A stretch of DNA of 64,000 bases, from contig OX328124.1 of NCBI GenBank assembly GCA_946811695.1, forward strand, positions 25,374,126-25,438,125, written 5' to 3'. Under the pieces are notes generated by a model that saw nothing but the letters and a program-made list of their open reading frames with translations, did no database searches and had not been told where the DNA came from. Positions 31,877 through 43,109 of the stretch are shown here, in pieces. A program made the translations under genes and the position numbers. Positions within the stretch are counted from its first letter, which is position 1; every line of letters begins with the position of its first letter. This stretch comes from Gonocerus acuteangulatus (taxonomy: Eukaryota > Arthropoda > Insecta > Hemiptera > Coreidae).

Positions 31877-32085
31877 AAAGTTAGAAGCTCTTCCAAATGA
31901 CATTACTTTAGAGGACAAATTGATTGCTCTCTTAACTAAACTGTTACACTGTAAAACACAGGAACCTTATCCCGAGGATAAAGATCACAATAGGGAAAGT
32001 GTAGAAGGCCTTCAAGAAAAATATAAGAACAAAAATGACTCGACTTTGAAAAACTTAGTATCTGTTTTGAAGTATATTATGCAGT
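31877..32085 (+). pseudogene. coding-like segment in copy B
   Basis: Readable residues E-K-L-E-A-L-P-N-D-I-T-L-E-D-K-L-I-A-L-L-T-K-L, then E-D-K-D-H-N-R-E-S-V-E-G-L-Q-E-K, a deletion relative to copy A, and S-T-L-K-N-L-V-S-V-L-K-Y-I-M-Q with a stop. Unknown protein; acidic and leucine-rich. Confidence 0.35.
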
Positions 32086-33478
32086 GAACCCCTACGACTT
32101 TATTTACTACATTTAAGAAAGAAGTCAAAACTGTTTTTAAGATGCGTCGAAATGTTTTTTAGAACATCAAATATAGGTTCTCCTTACCAAGACGATTCAT
32201 TTGATACCCCACATGATGGGTTTCAGAAGGAATGATGGCATTTCGATGGAACAAGAAGTAGAAAACGTCATAGGTAATATGACAATCCCGTATCAAGACC
32301 TACCTGCGTGCCAAGTTTGGTCAAAATAGGCCAAACGGTGTGAATTGGTATAAGGAACAAACATACAGACAGACAGCTGAAAGACCTCTTTTACCTAGCC
32401 TAGTGCATTCCCCGGACCAAGGCCTACCTGTGTGCCAAGTTTGGTCAAAATCGGTCAAATGGTGTGAATTTGTGTACGGAACAAACATGCTGACAGACAG
32501 CTGATAGACGATTTTGACTAGCCTATGGCACTACCCGGATAAAGACCGACATGTGTGTCAAATTTTGTCAAAACCGGTCAAACGGTGTGTATTTGTATAA
32601 GGAACAAACAGACAAACAGACAGCTGATAGACAATTTTTCCTAGCCTATGATTCTCCCCGTATCAAGACCCATCTGTGTCCCAAGTTTGGTCAAAATCGG
32701 TCAAACGGTACGGATTTGTAAGAGGAACAAACATACAGACAGACAGCTGGTATAAGATTTTTACCGAGCCTGTATGCGTCTCTATTTGTTTCTTAAAACA
32801 TCAAATATAGGTTCTTCATACCGAGACAATTCATTTGATACTCCACATCATGGGTTTCGGACGGAATGACGGGTTTCCGATGGAAGTACAAAACTGGCAC
32901 GCCCCCGCCCCGGAAGCGGAGTCAAACACAACTTTTCGCGATTTTTCGATTTTTTCCTTTAATAACACCTTCATATCTATCTTCTTGTAAAATTTCAAGT
33001 CTCTAGCATCATGGGAAGTGCCTAATAATTTTGATGAGTCAGTGAGTGAGTGAGTCCTATAAATCCCGATTTTCGATCGCTTATATCTCAGAAACTATTC
33101 GATGTAGAATTATGAAAATTTCCAGTTTTACTCACATCCAGTAGTTTAATACCTGTGTAAAATTTCATAAATTTATCTTCACCTGGTTGAAAGTTATGAG
33201 AGGGTAAAAATCGGCTCTAAGACCGCCTGTAATATACACACAGTATGCTTAGGCCGGAACTTGGCCTGGCGCACTACCGTGCGCCTAGATTCTAGAGTGA
33301 AAAAACATGAAATAAATAAAGGTAATATTATGTTTATTTTTGTGATATTTTGAGAAATAAATGCAAATTATTCGTAATGAAATTGATATATAATCATTAT
33401 AGTAAGTCTTACATAAACGTTTAATAAAAAAAAAAGAAAAAAAATACTTACAAAATGCCTTTTTGCAGTACACACTGA

Positions 33479-33738
33479 CGACACCTGGTCTCACCGCTGA
33501 TGTAGTCCTTGCTATGAGATAGTTTATGCTCTAAATGGGGTCTTTGTACACTGACCCGAAAATGCTGATCTGACGCCGCTTGATTTTTAGGTATGAGGTT
33601 GGCTTAAGTCGAATTTGTACAACGTATCCATTTAGTACATAAAACACCTTATCACAAGGATTTGCGAATCATTTATGGAAATGAGAGCTAACCATGATGA
33701 TATAGCAAGGACTACATCAGGGGTGTGACCAGCTGTCG
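33479..33738. mobile_element. small MITE-like inverted repeat
   Basis: CGACACCTGGTCTCACCGCT.. at the left and the mirror ending ..GGTGTGACCAGCTGTCG at the right, sharing TGATGTAGTCCTTGCTAT over ~36 bp. Confidence 0.55.
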
Positions 33739-33739
33739 T

Positions 33740-34165
33740 TGGTGTGCCCTGCAGGAACATAAATATGCTTTAGGTCCACACGACAAACCTATGTAATGTA
33801 CTGCATTTTTCGTACATTGCCACCGCGGATGCGCGAACGCCAGCAGACACTTTTTTGCTAATATTAACTGTTAAGAATAACTCTAAGACCAGATGGAATT
33901 TTTTTCCGCAAATATTATTTAAAGTTTCTTCACCCTTGGTTTTGGGTAATTATTTTTAAACATTAACACTATCTCTCTTGCTACACCTGTCAAGACTTCT
34001 CTGTGTAAAAGAGGCATCATTAGTTGTTATCAGTGGTTCACGTAAAGTGCAGTTTATTAAATGGCTTTGTAAATGCAGAAGGAGGGAGAGTAATAAGGAA
34101 TTTTTGCTGCAGAATTTCTCTCGCGCGCTATTGAACTTTTCCGTCTGTCTGAATGGGCTGTAGTT
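33740..34165. repeat. interspersed repeat shared with 25541-25840 and 38009-38480
   Basis: ATAAATATGCTTTAGGTCCA is shared with 38012, and CACCGCGGATGCGCGAACGC..ACACTTTTTTGCTAATATT with 25560. The 38 kb copy is split by a hammerhead palindrome. Confidence 0.65.
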
Positions 34166-34587
34166 TATAAGGTTTTCTTAGCAATAATAAAAACTACACG
34201 CCCTCCTATAGTGCTAAAACAAAAAGTCTTATGAATGTAATGTAATCCCATTGATGATACTCGTGAGGAGCCCACATGTGGGAGGGATAATACATTCGCT
34301 CCATTTTGAATGTAGGTCACTAGTGTACAATACGATTCTTACTCAGCTGGGTTACTATTGTCTGACGTCATAATCTAAGGATTATTCAAGGCCAATTGAT
34401 GAATGAATATCTTACATTGGGTAAGGTACGAATTCCTTCGAGAATGTCTCCTCAAGGTTATATTTACATCAAATTACCATATTTTATTATGAAACTAACC
34501 TACTATATAGAATGATTACTATTTCTATCCTCTATAACTGTTAAATTTTAGTATTCTCGAAATGATATTTGATATAAACTATCCGTT

Positions 34588-34622
<35 letters not shown>

Positions 34623-34880
34623 CATGTCAGCCACATGGGCCACTCATACGCTTTACTACAGAAACTAAGATCTCACTGACATGATATTGGGCTGTTGCAA
34701 AACAATTTAGGTATTGAATATTTTGTTGAGGCAAGTTCTTGTCAAGTAAACCAAGATAATCTAAAGTCGTCGCAATTATATAAGTACATCCAATTTTTAG
34801 CAATTAATTTCCAATTGGGAGATCCTTCTGTATTCCTAGTATTAATATCTAGTGACAATTTAGATAAGTAATAATAAAAA
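34166..34880. other. unassigned, includes T and A homopolymers
   Basis: T run at 34591-34618 and A run at 34876-34896. No credible frame. Confidence 0.35.
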
Positions 34881-34894
34881 AAAAAAAAAAAAAA

Positions 34895-35070
34895 TAATCC
34901 CACGAGGGCCCAGAGGGGCAGATACTATATAATTCATGACCATTCGGCAATTTAGGGAGATACTGTGGTCAGTACTATGGTTTTCCCTTTGCAGGTACCC
35001 ATTAAAAATTAATTAAAGGCTGGGTTGGCCTAGGGACGGCAACCGAATCCAACCCATGAAAGAAAAAGTT
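34895..35070 (-). mobile_element. SINE family C, body fragment
   Basis: GGGCAGATACTATA..GTGGTCAGTACT..GGTACCCATTA..GCTGGGTTGGCCTAGGG matches 39113 and 58218. The tRNA-like head is missing. Confidence 0.65.
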
Positions 35071-35575
35071 GATTTAAAGCTGATTTACTCTGAATTAGAA
35101 AATCAAAGAAGGATAAATATAAAATTATCTACAACATAGAAGGTTCTATTTCTAGGGAAAGCTTTGACATGTTAAAAGAATTTATCCTAGATCAATTTAA
35201 TAACAGATTAAAAGTACAAAATAATGGAAAATATATAGATTTCATGGTATAACTATCTACTCTTGGAATGGAGAGCACGGCTATTCAACTCGCTTCAATA
35301 AATAGCAATTGCTTCCTGACAAATTGAACAATAAAGCGTTGGCTATTTACCTATTTGCGCATAAAAACGTATTTTATTTTAAATTCAGGATTGTGCTTGT
35401 TTGAAATATATACCTGATTGCTTGTCCTTATTAATTGAAACAGGTTTACTTTTTGTTTAATTATCATATCTACTGTAGATATTATATAATCATCTTGGTT
35501 GACTTCCTGTGAAAAACATTTACTTTACTACTCTTACTTATCTATTTACTTTACTAGTACTTATCTATCTACGTA

Positions 35576-35722
35576 TACAGGATGTACCGCATTGAGATGT
35601 CATAACTTTAGGGGTTTATTCTGCACTTCATTTGTAGTTCAGGGAGGCATAAATTAGTGTTCTATCTGAACATGTAGCAGAGCTATTCAAACTTTTGTCT
35701 ATGAGTATTTTAAAACCTATTG

Positions 35723-35805
<83 letters not shown>

Positions 35806-36525
35806 AAAGCTGTGTTTTCCGGATTTCTGGTTAAATGTATCGTAAATATTGACCACATTTTTAGAATCTACATTAAATTTACATCCATTTTAGAATCTAC
35901 ATTAAAATATTTCCATGTAAATTAAGAGCTGTATTAACAGCCATATATATGTGAACTATTGTTATTAGTGGTTTTTTTTTTTAAATTATTCAATCTTTTT
36001 TTAATTAGCTAATTGTAGAGGATCGCCTGAAAGGTTTAATAAGCTTTAAAATGGTACCTTGTTGTTTTAGAAAAAAAATTATTTGAGTATAATTTTTTTT
36101 TTTATTTCTAAGTTAAAACTAATAAATGTGCTTTAGCGTGAACACATTTACTTTCACACCATTATGGTGATGTCTCATGCTTTCCTCATTTGATACACAC
36201 ACTTTTTGTTCTCATTATGGGTTGGAAGACACTTCGGAATCAAGGGTGAAAGATGACAGAAGAACATATTGGAAATAATTAAACTTATTGTAAACATAAT
36301 AAATACATATAATATATTTAATCTTGATTCTAAAAATGTGGTCATTATTAACCAGAAAAACGGAAAACACAGTTTTTCATTAAAAAAAGTTAAAAATAGT
36401 TCTGAAAATAGGCAAAAGTTTGAATAGCTCTGCTACAAGTTCAGACAGAACGCGCCACTGAACAACATATAAGGTGCAGAATAAACTCCTTAAGTTAAGA
36501 CATCCCAATGCGGGACAACCTGTAT
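35576..36525. mobile_element. foldback element, ~950 bp, TACAGG ends
   Basis: Left TACAGGATGTACCGCATTGA and right TCCCAATGCGGGACAACCTGTA are inverted, with long inner arms (TTTGAATAGCTCTGCTAC; AACCAGAAA.ACGGAAAACAC). The left arm carries a ~75-base T run (35726-35800), the right arm only a short A run. The K-rich 76-codon frame there is an artefact. Confidence 0.75.
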
Positions 36526-36526
36526 A

Positions 36527-37035
36527 CTATAGTGTTGAAATATAATTAAGCAGTTGTTGTTGTCCATAGGTCTGGCGTTTGTTAAAAATATTGTTGTTTT
36601 TTAGAAAAGTAAGTATAAAATTGATATGGTGACTGCTATTACAGAGTAGTTCGTTCATGTCTCGTGGAATTTCCAAGTCTTGTCTCAAATTACAGTCTGT
36701 CAGTATATATTGAACTGTGAGGTCTTTCTTACAGATTTGGCACAATGGTTTATCAGACTTTGTCATAAGGTATTCGTGATTTATACGTGTGTGGCCTATC
36801 CTTAGTCTGGCCAACACTACTTCTCGCGTTGAATCCCCGTATGAAGCCCGTTATTTAATGCTCGTCCAGTTCAATTGACATTTGTCTTTTATGTCGTTTT
36901 TATTTTGCCGTGAAATTTCTTTGTGGTACAATTTAAGTTGGTTCCTCCGTCACGAGTCTTGCTTGTAAGTCAGTAGTTGTACTTAGTCCTGAGTCTTTAT
37001 GTCCTGGCAGTCAATATAAAGATCAACGGAAATTT
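36527..37035 (-). pseudogene. I-like ORF2 C-terminal fragment
   Basis: Minus-strand: upstream RNase H-to-knuckle linker with several stops, then R-E-V-V-L-A-R-L-R-I-G-H-T-R-I-N-H-E-Y-L-M-T-K, knuckle C-Q-I-C..T-D-C, and D-M-N-E-L-L.. N-I-F-N-K. It directly abuts the foldback element. Confidence 0.7.
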
Positions 37036-37039
37036 TTGG

Positions 37040-38000
37040 CGCCTCACTGTGAACACCAATTTCCACAATCCAGCAACTCTTTCAATTAACGAAATATTGT
37101 CTATTGAATTTTTTATTTTTCTGATAAGCGTCGATCAACCCGGATAGAAATAATAACTATACAGGGCAAGTCAATTTAACTTTTTATTCTTTTCACTAAG
37201 CTAAGAAAATAATCTATTCCACTATTCGAGACTATTAGGCATCGTTTTTCCGGTCCGATCAGCTGACTGACACGCGGGAGGTTTTTCTCCAATTCCCCCA
37301 ACTAAATGTAACCACAATGGATTGCTGGAAGGAATGCCGCTAGAACAGGGGTTTTTGTTTCGATTCTCCTGCCATAACCCTTCGCGTCCTGTCCCCATTC
37401 CTTAGGATAATCCTAGGGGCTCTTTGTCACCCACTATCTGACGCCTTGAGTAAGAAAAAAGGTTTTTCCACTGGGGGTTCTGTTTATTTTTTGGTTAGCA
37501 CGCGTCCCTCCTTCCCTATAAACACGGAGGCTGTCCTCACGCCTCGGCATAATACCCTTGTATCGGCTTTCTAAATTCAGGAACATCATTCATCGAAAAA
37601 TCTTCACTTTTTCAACAGTTCTAACGCCTTATTTTACGGCGCTCTCTTGACATTGACTCCACTTCGTATACGCCAGAGTAACCCACTTCAGGCGGTTACT
37701 ACAAGGAGAAGATACAAGAAAAAAACAATGTTTTTCTTTCAGACGAAAGGAAGGTAACTAGACCACTTACGTGTAACACAGGTTTACAAGATTTCTTCAT
37801 AACCTACTTAAAACAAAATAACCATTTTTAAGTAGTACATAGGTACGAAATATTTTATTTGATAAAGAACAAAAATTTAATGAATTAATCTAAATACCTT
37901 TCCTAATTATTGTATAATTATTTTATTTTAAGTTCTCTCAGACCAGTATGTTTAGTAAATAGATATTTAAAGATATAAAATTAGAGCCTTCTGCTCAAAT
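37040..38000. other. GC-richer unassigned stretch
   Basis: 37240-37760 is clearly GC-richer than its surroundings, with short open frames on + but stops every ~40 codons. ACCAATTTCCACAATCCAGC (37049) and ACCACAATGGATTGCTGG (37312) suggest decayed element ends. Confidence 0.3.
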
Positions 38001-38142
38001 TCAGGGACATAAATATGCTTTAGGTCCACCCGACAAACCTATGTAATGTACTGTAGAACATACAGTCTTCTTACGAAGACAGGTATAGTTGGGATTCGGC
38101 TAGGAGAAAAACGTCAGACTTTCAAAAAGAAATCTGTATTTG

Positions 38143-38185
38143 GACGTTTCGACTGCACAATGGCAGCCTTCTTCAGCACTAGAGA
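38143..38185 (-). ncRNA. hammerhead-like motif, left arm
   Basis: Minus-strand mirror of 38315-38353. Confidence 0.45.
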
Positions 38186-38314
38186 ATGCCTAGGGGGGAG
38201 GGAGGAAGACCTCGAGGACAACTTAGGTAACCATGGTTGGAAGTACACTTAGGTAACCATGGTTGACCTAAGTTGTCCTCGAGGTCTTCCTCCCTCCCCC
38301 CTAGGCATTCTCTA

Positions 38315-38353
38315 GTGCTGAAGAAGGCTGCCATTGTGCAGTCGAAACGTCCA
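38315..38353 (+). ncRNA. hammerhead-like motif, right arm
   Basis: CUGAAGA at 38318-38324, an extra A, a 6-bp stem II GGCUGC/GCAGUC (one G-U pair), GAAAC (38344-38348), GU and C38351 at the cleavage position. Stem I is weak (2 bp). Helix III is ACGU, with no loop, so activity would need pairing between two RNAs. Confidence 0.45.
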
Positions 38354-38579
38354 AATACAGATTTCTTTTTGAAAGTCTGACGTTTTTCTCCTAGCCGAAT
38401 CCCAACTATACCTGTCTTCGTATCTCTGCAGCGGCTAACTATCTCCATCTACAGTCTTCTTTTTCGTTCGCCTGCGCGAACACCAGCGGAAACTTTTTTC
38501 TGAGACTTTTTTGTAACCTTTTTTTTTCAGTTTAGTCATCGCTAAGACATATTTATGCTAACATTTTTAATAACAGATA

Positions 38580-38640
38580 ATCTCCTGATGAAGTGCAAGT
38601 GAACGCACGAAACCTGAAGGCTTAATAAAATAGATTGTTA
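38580..38640 (+). ncRNA. degenerate hammerhead-like motif
   Basis: CUGAUGA at 38585-38591, extra A, GUGC/GCAC stem, GAAAC (38609-38613), then no helix III; TTAATAAAAT follows. Same module, decayed. Confidence 0.35.
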
Positions 38641-39106
38641 TGATAATGGATTTATTTGGACCTAGCCAAATGATTTATTAAATTACTTCAGCTTCTTGTG
38701 CGTCAAACTTAAGAAAGTGTACAACAAATCAGGAGAAATTCTTAAGATTTTAATCTAATTAAGTTATATTTTGGTAGAAAGGAAAAGGAGATTGTTCTAA
38801 GATTGGCTGGAAGCACGAATTTCACAACCTATCTTATTTTTTTGACTACTGTGGTTTGATTTTAATAGCCATTAAAAAGGCAGCATTAATTAAAGTTGTA
38901 GTCCCTTCTTAACAAATTGACAAGAAATTGGCATGCCTTAGTTTCGATGAATTCCAAACATGCATGTAACATATCAATTTAATCCAATGATAAAGTAACA
39001 AAGCCGAAAATTATTATATTTATAGTAGTACATACTATAAAAGTCCGACTCCTAAGAACTGGGTTTCATTAGCGCGTTTCCATTCTTATTCCTACTGAAA
39101 AATAAT

Positions 39107-39443
39107 TAAAAAAATCAGTCCCTCAACACGTGGGACCTAAAGGGCAGATACTATAGAGGTATCTGATTCATAACCATACGGCACCCTGGGAAAATAGTGT
39201 GGTCAGTACTGTGCTCCGGCCGCCTGATTTTCCCCTTGCTGCTTCGACTGCATCATTAGCACCAAGGTACCCATTAATAAATTAATTAAATGCTGGGTTG
39301 GCCTAGGGGCCGTAAGGGAGGCCGAATCCAACCCATGAACGAAGACAATAGGTGATAAAGAACATTAGTGCTTGCTCGGGATTTGAACTCAGGTCCTCCA
39401 GAATATATGTCCAGTGCTCTACCACTGAGCTAACCTCGCCCCC
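39107..39443 (-). mobile_element. SINE family C, tRNA-derived, T-rich 3' end
   Basis: Minus strand: A box TTAGCTCAGTGGTAGAGC, B box GAGTTCAAATCCC (39390-39378), body with TGGGTTGGATTCGGCC and ATCTGCCCTTTAGG, ending GGGACTGATTTTTTT. TGAAAAATAAT flanks both sides (39096-39106 and ~39446). The oligo-T end differs from the A-rich tails of families A and B. Confidence 0.75.
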
Positions 39444-39565
39444 AGTGAAAAATAATAAATAACTATTATTTTTTTCCTCTTATTTATTTCTGCAGAGTTC
39501 CGCAAGAAAGGCCATTAACTCATTAGAGCGGCAGAATCAAATTAGTAGATAGTCAATTTGTTATA

Positions 39566-39668
39566 GAATTAACAAAGCAAACAAGAATTATAGAATTATA
39601 GAATTAACAAAGCAAACAAGAATTATAGAATTAACAAAGCAAACAAGAATTATAGAATTAACAAAGCA
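39566..39668. repeat. 27-bp tandem repeat
   Basis: AATTAACAAAGCAAACAAGA + ATTATAG repeated four times with one 8-bp extra copy of AATTATAG; it abuts the I-like ORF below. Confidence 0.85.
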
Positions 39669-40672
39669 AATGTGTCCATCACTACACAGAAACACATCAC
39701 CCTATTCACAGATTCTTTAAGTTCTTTGTTCTCCCTCACAGACATTTATAACACTCATCCAATAGTCACAGATATTCTTGAACAGATAAACACATTACAA
39801 CATAATAACATTGGGATCACTATGCTGTGGCTACCAGGGCATTATAATTTACTTAGAACGACTGACGTGGACATCCTAGCAAAGCTAGCTACAAGACGTC
39901 GCACTGAAGACTTTTTACTGGTTACAGAACCCGACATGAAACACGTTGTAAGGACTCACGTACTCAATAAATGGCAGGCTGAATGGTTATCTTTAAATGA
40001 CAACAAGCTTCGGGAGGTAAAGCCATTCATAAAACAATGGAACTCCAGCTATAGAAGCTCCCGGAGAGAAGAAGTAGTCCTTACAAGACTTAGAATAGGA
40101 CATACACTACTAACTCACTCTTACTTCATGACAAAACAAGACATACCACTATGTACAGAATGCAATAAGACATTAACAGTAAAACACTTACTAACAGACT
40201 GCAGGAAGCGTGAAAACATCAACATGCCACATGATATGAACGAACTTTTGACAGATGGTAGCCCACACATATCTATTATTTTAGACTTTCTAAAACACAT
40301 AAATATTTACGGAGGAATATAGAAAAACGTAAATTTTGAAGTATGTTAAAATTAATTTTATAATTCAATTTTATTTGTACAAAATAAAGGGAAAAGGTTT
40401 AGTTTATTAAAAATAATTTATTACTTATCTGTTTTTTATTTTATAGTTGACCTTTCTGTTTGGTATTTTTATTATTCTATTTTTTTTTCTCTCTTTTTGC
40501 CCTTTTTTTTTTTTTGTCTTGTATAGTTGATAGATTCAGTTATTTAATTTTTTATTTAAATGTTTTATTTTTGATGTGCTAGACCTTTTATTTTGCTTGC
40601 TCTCTAGGTGTTTATAGAGCTAATCGCCTAGTTGCTAGCTCTTAAATCATATAAATAAAATAAAAAAAACAA
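39669..40672 (+). mobile_element. I-like retrotransposon, 5'-truncated, best-preserved copy
   Basis: Contains RNase H to stop, ~290-bp 3' UTR, the terminal hairpin GAGCTAATCGCC..GCTAGCTC (40616-40645) and ATAAATAAAATAAAA tail. Confidence 0.8.
39672..40322 (+). pseudogene. I-like ORF2 C-terminus: RNase H and zinc knuckle
   Basis: 217 open codons. RNase H: T-D-S-L-S-S-L (second catalytic Asp), L-W-L-P-G-H (conserved His region) and D-V-D-I-L-A-K-L-A (last Asp). Then R-R-E-E-V-V-L-T-R-L-R-I-G-H-T, knuckle C-T-E-C-N..K-H-L-L-T-D-C and D-M-N-E-L-L-T-D-G-S. No stops or frameshifts, so a young copy. It serves as reference for the other fragments and for both coding-derived minisatellites. The start ATG lies in flanking sequence and is not native. 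Confidence 0.8.
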
Positions 40673-40780
40673 AGCAAACATAAATGATAAAATAATTATA
40701 TACCTTAAAAATTTAAAATAGAATAAAATATTTTTATTAAAAGTTACATATAATTATACTTTCGAGTAAGGAACTTTTGT

Positions 40781-42117
40781 CAGTAAGTTTTATAAAAGCA
40801 GGAAGTTGCTGCGTTGTCTGCAGTCCGTCAGTAATGGTTTAGCAGTTAGAGTTCTGTTACACTGTCTACACGTCAGTAAGTTTTATAAAAGCAGGAAGTT
40901 GCTGCGTTGTCTGCAGTCCGTCGGTAATGGTTTAGCAGTTATGTTACACTGTCTACACGTCAGTAAGTTTTATAAAAGCAGGAAGTTGCTGCGTTGTCTG
41001 CAGTCCGTCGGTAATGGTTTAGCAGTTAGAGTTCTGTTACACTGTCTACACGTCAGTAAGTTTTATAAAAGCAGGAAGTTGCTGCGTTGTCTGCAGTCCG
41101 TCAGTAATGGTTTAGCAGTTAGAGTTCTGTTACACTGTCTACACGTTGCTGCGTTGTCTGCAGTCCGTCAGTAATGGTTTAGCAGTTAGAGTTCTGTTAC
41201 ACTGTCTACACGTCAGTAAGTTTTATAAAAGCAGGAAGTTGCTGCGTTGTCTGCAGTCCGTCGGTAATGGTTTAGCAGTTAGAGTTCCGTTACACTGTCT
41301 ACACGTCAGTAAGTTTTATAAAAGCAGGAAGTTGCTGCGTTGTCTGCAGTCCGTCGGTAATGGTTTAGCAGTTAGAGTTCTGTTACACTGTCTACACGTC
41401 AGTAAGTTTTATAAAAGCAGGAAGTTGCTGCGTTGTCTGCAGTCCGTCGGTAATGGTTTAGCAGTTAGAGTTCTGTTACACTGTCTACACGTCAGTAAGT
41501 TTTATAAAAGCAGGAAGTTGCTGCGTTGTCTGCAGTCCGTCGGTAATGGTTTAGCAGTTAGAGTTCTGTTACACTGTCTACACGTCAGTAAGTTTTATAA
41601 AAGCAGGAAGTTGCTGCGTTGTCTGCAGTCCGTCGGTAATGGTTTAGCAGTTAGAGTTCTGTTACACTGTCTACACGTCAGTAAGTTTTATAAAAGCAGG
41701 AAGTTGCTGCGTTGTCTGCAGTCCGTCAGTAATGGTTTAGCAGTTAGAGTTCTGTTACACTGTCTACACGTTGCTGCGTTGTCTGCAGTCCGTCGGTAAT
41801 GGTTTAGCAGTTAGAGTTCTGTTACACTGTCTACACGTCAGTAAGTTTTATAAAAGCAGGAAGTTGCTGCGTTGTCTGCAGTCCGTCAGTAATGGTTTAG
41901 CAGTTAGAGTTCTGTTACACTGTCTACACGTCAGTAAGTTTTATAAAAGCAGGAAGTTGCTGCGTTGTCTGCAGTCCGTCAGTAATGGTTTAGCAGTTAG
42001 AGTTCTGTTACACTGTCTACACGTCAGTAAGTTTTATAAAAGCAGGAAGTTGCTGCGTTGTCTGCAGTCCGTCAGTAATGGTTTAGCAGTTAGAGTTCTG
42101 TTACACTGTCTACACGT
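40781..42117. repeat. 93-bp minisatellite, ~14 units, antisense I-element
   Basis: Units begin CAGTAAGTTTTATAAAAGCA. Most intervals are exactly 93 bp; one unit has a 6-bp loss (40930s) and two lack 26 bp (junctions near 41145 and 41769), which are 625 bp apart (67+6x93), a higher-order duplication. Read on minus, each unit encodes T-C-R-Q-C-N-R-T-L-T..P-L-L-T-D-C-R-Q-R-S-N, the I-like zinc knuckle, then a stop. Confidence 0.95.
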
Positions 42118-42238
42118 TGGTCTTTCTTTTCTTAGATAAGATAAAATTACTTTTTCTTGTCGTGCGAATGATTCAATGGAATAGAAAGCCTAGATTATAA
42201 ACCAACATTCTATTTTCATTTTTTATATATTAATTTTG

Positions 42239-42454
42239 GGAGGCCCGGTGGCCGTGAGTTAAGGCGTGAGCACATAACAATCCGTACCAAAGGTCGTGGG
42301 TTTGATTCCCACTATGGAGTGGTGGCTTTTCTTTAGAAAAAAAGAAAATGCATCAGTCCTATCCTGGCTAGAAAAGTGTGGTAACCTATAGATAGCCCGT
42401 CCCAAAATTCTTAGATAATAATAATGGACGTTAAAATTTAAATTCAATAAATAC
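42239..42454 (+). mobile_element. SINE family A with 10-bp target duplication
   Basis: GGAGGCCCGGTGGC head, B box GGGTTTGATTCCC, body CTTTTCTTTAGA, tail AATAATAATGGACG. ATTAATTTTG occurs at 42229-42238 and 42455-42464. Confidence 0.85.
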
Positions 42455-42510
42455 ATTAATTTTGTTTGTTTATAATAATTCGTGAAAATTTCAATACCTA
42501 CCTCGAACTG

Positions 42511-43109
42511 CGTATTGAAGGAAAGCTTCCACAACCGAACATTGATAATATCGTGGATGCAAATGCAAAGTATCGAATGGGAAAAGTTGTTTGGTACCTT
42601 CTAGATTATGCGTATTGAAGGAAAGCTTCCACAACCGAACATTGATAATATCGTGGATGCAAATGCAAAGTATCGAATGGGAAAAGTTGTTTGGTACCTT
42701 CTAGATTATGCGTATTGAAGGAAAGCTTCCACAACCGAACATTGATAATATCGTCGATGCAAATGCAAAGTATCGAATGGGAAAAGTTGTTTGGTACCTT
42801 CTAGATTATGCGTATTGAAGGAAAGCTTCCACAACCGAACATTGATAATATCGTGGATGCAAATGCAAAGTATCGAATGGGAAAAGTTGTTTGGTACCTT
42901 CTAGATTATGCGTATTGAAGGAAAGCTTCCACAACCGAACATTGATAATATCGTCGATGCAAATGCAAAGTATCGAATGGGAAAAGTTGTTTGGTACCTT
43001 CTAGATTATGCGTATTGAAGGAAAGCTTCAACAACCGAACATTGATAATATCGTCGATGCAAATGCAAAGTATCGAAAGGGAAAAGTTGTTTGGTACCTT
43101 CTAGATTAA
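42511..43109. repeat. 100-bp minisatellite, six units
   Basis: Starts at 42511, 42611, 42711, 42811, 42911 and 43011 (CGTATTGAAGGAAAGCTTCC), with GTGGAT/GTCGAT variants. One + frame of each unit is fully open (R-I-E-G-K-L-P-Q-P-N-I-D-N-I-V-D-A-N-A-K-Y-R), but the 100-bp period shifts the frame at each unit. A degenerate inverted relic is at 43566-43597. Confidence 0.9.

Larger units (their letters stand above)
30975..33291 (+). mobile_element. 2.3 kb interspersed repeat, copy B
   Basis: Same order as copy A: giant palindrome (30975-31708), coding-like segment (31877-32085), four GGTCAAA/CAGACAGACAG units (32280-32760), conserved tail, terminal hairpin GGCGCACTACCGTGCGCC and CTAG. It keeps ~280 bp (31709-31990) that copy A lost. 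Both copies stop at the same base after CTAGATT, fixing the 3' boundary. Confidence 0.65.
38073..38449. mobile_element. palindromic element with hammerhead-like motifs and 12-bp TSD
   Basis: TACAGTCTTCTT at 38061-38072 and 38450-38461 is an exact 12-bp duplication. Arms start CGAAGACAGGTATAGTTGGG (38074) and end at the mirror (38420); a ~29-nt unmatched tail (38421-38449) follows only on the right. It interrupts the repeat also found at 33740-34165. Confidence 0.75.

Noticed and set aside
35628..35858. Lysine-rich ORF on minus
   Set aside because: Produced by a ~75-base T run inside a foldback arm.
40781..42117. CRISPR array
   Set aside because: Repeats are directly adjacent without variable spacers, unit 93 bp, in eukaryotic DNA. 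The same applies to the 61, 78, 100 and 44-bp arrays.
40806..42139. Long repeat-protein ORFs (122, 217 and 122 codons, 31-residue repeats)
   Set aside because: The 93-bp unit length keeps any frame open. The meaningful reading is the antisense I-like zinc knuckle, and the units are non-coding on +.
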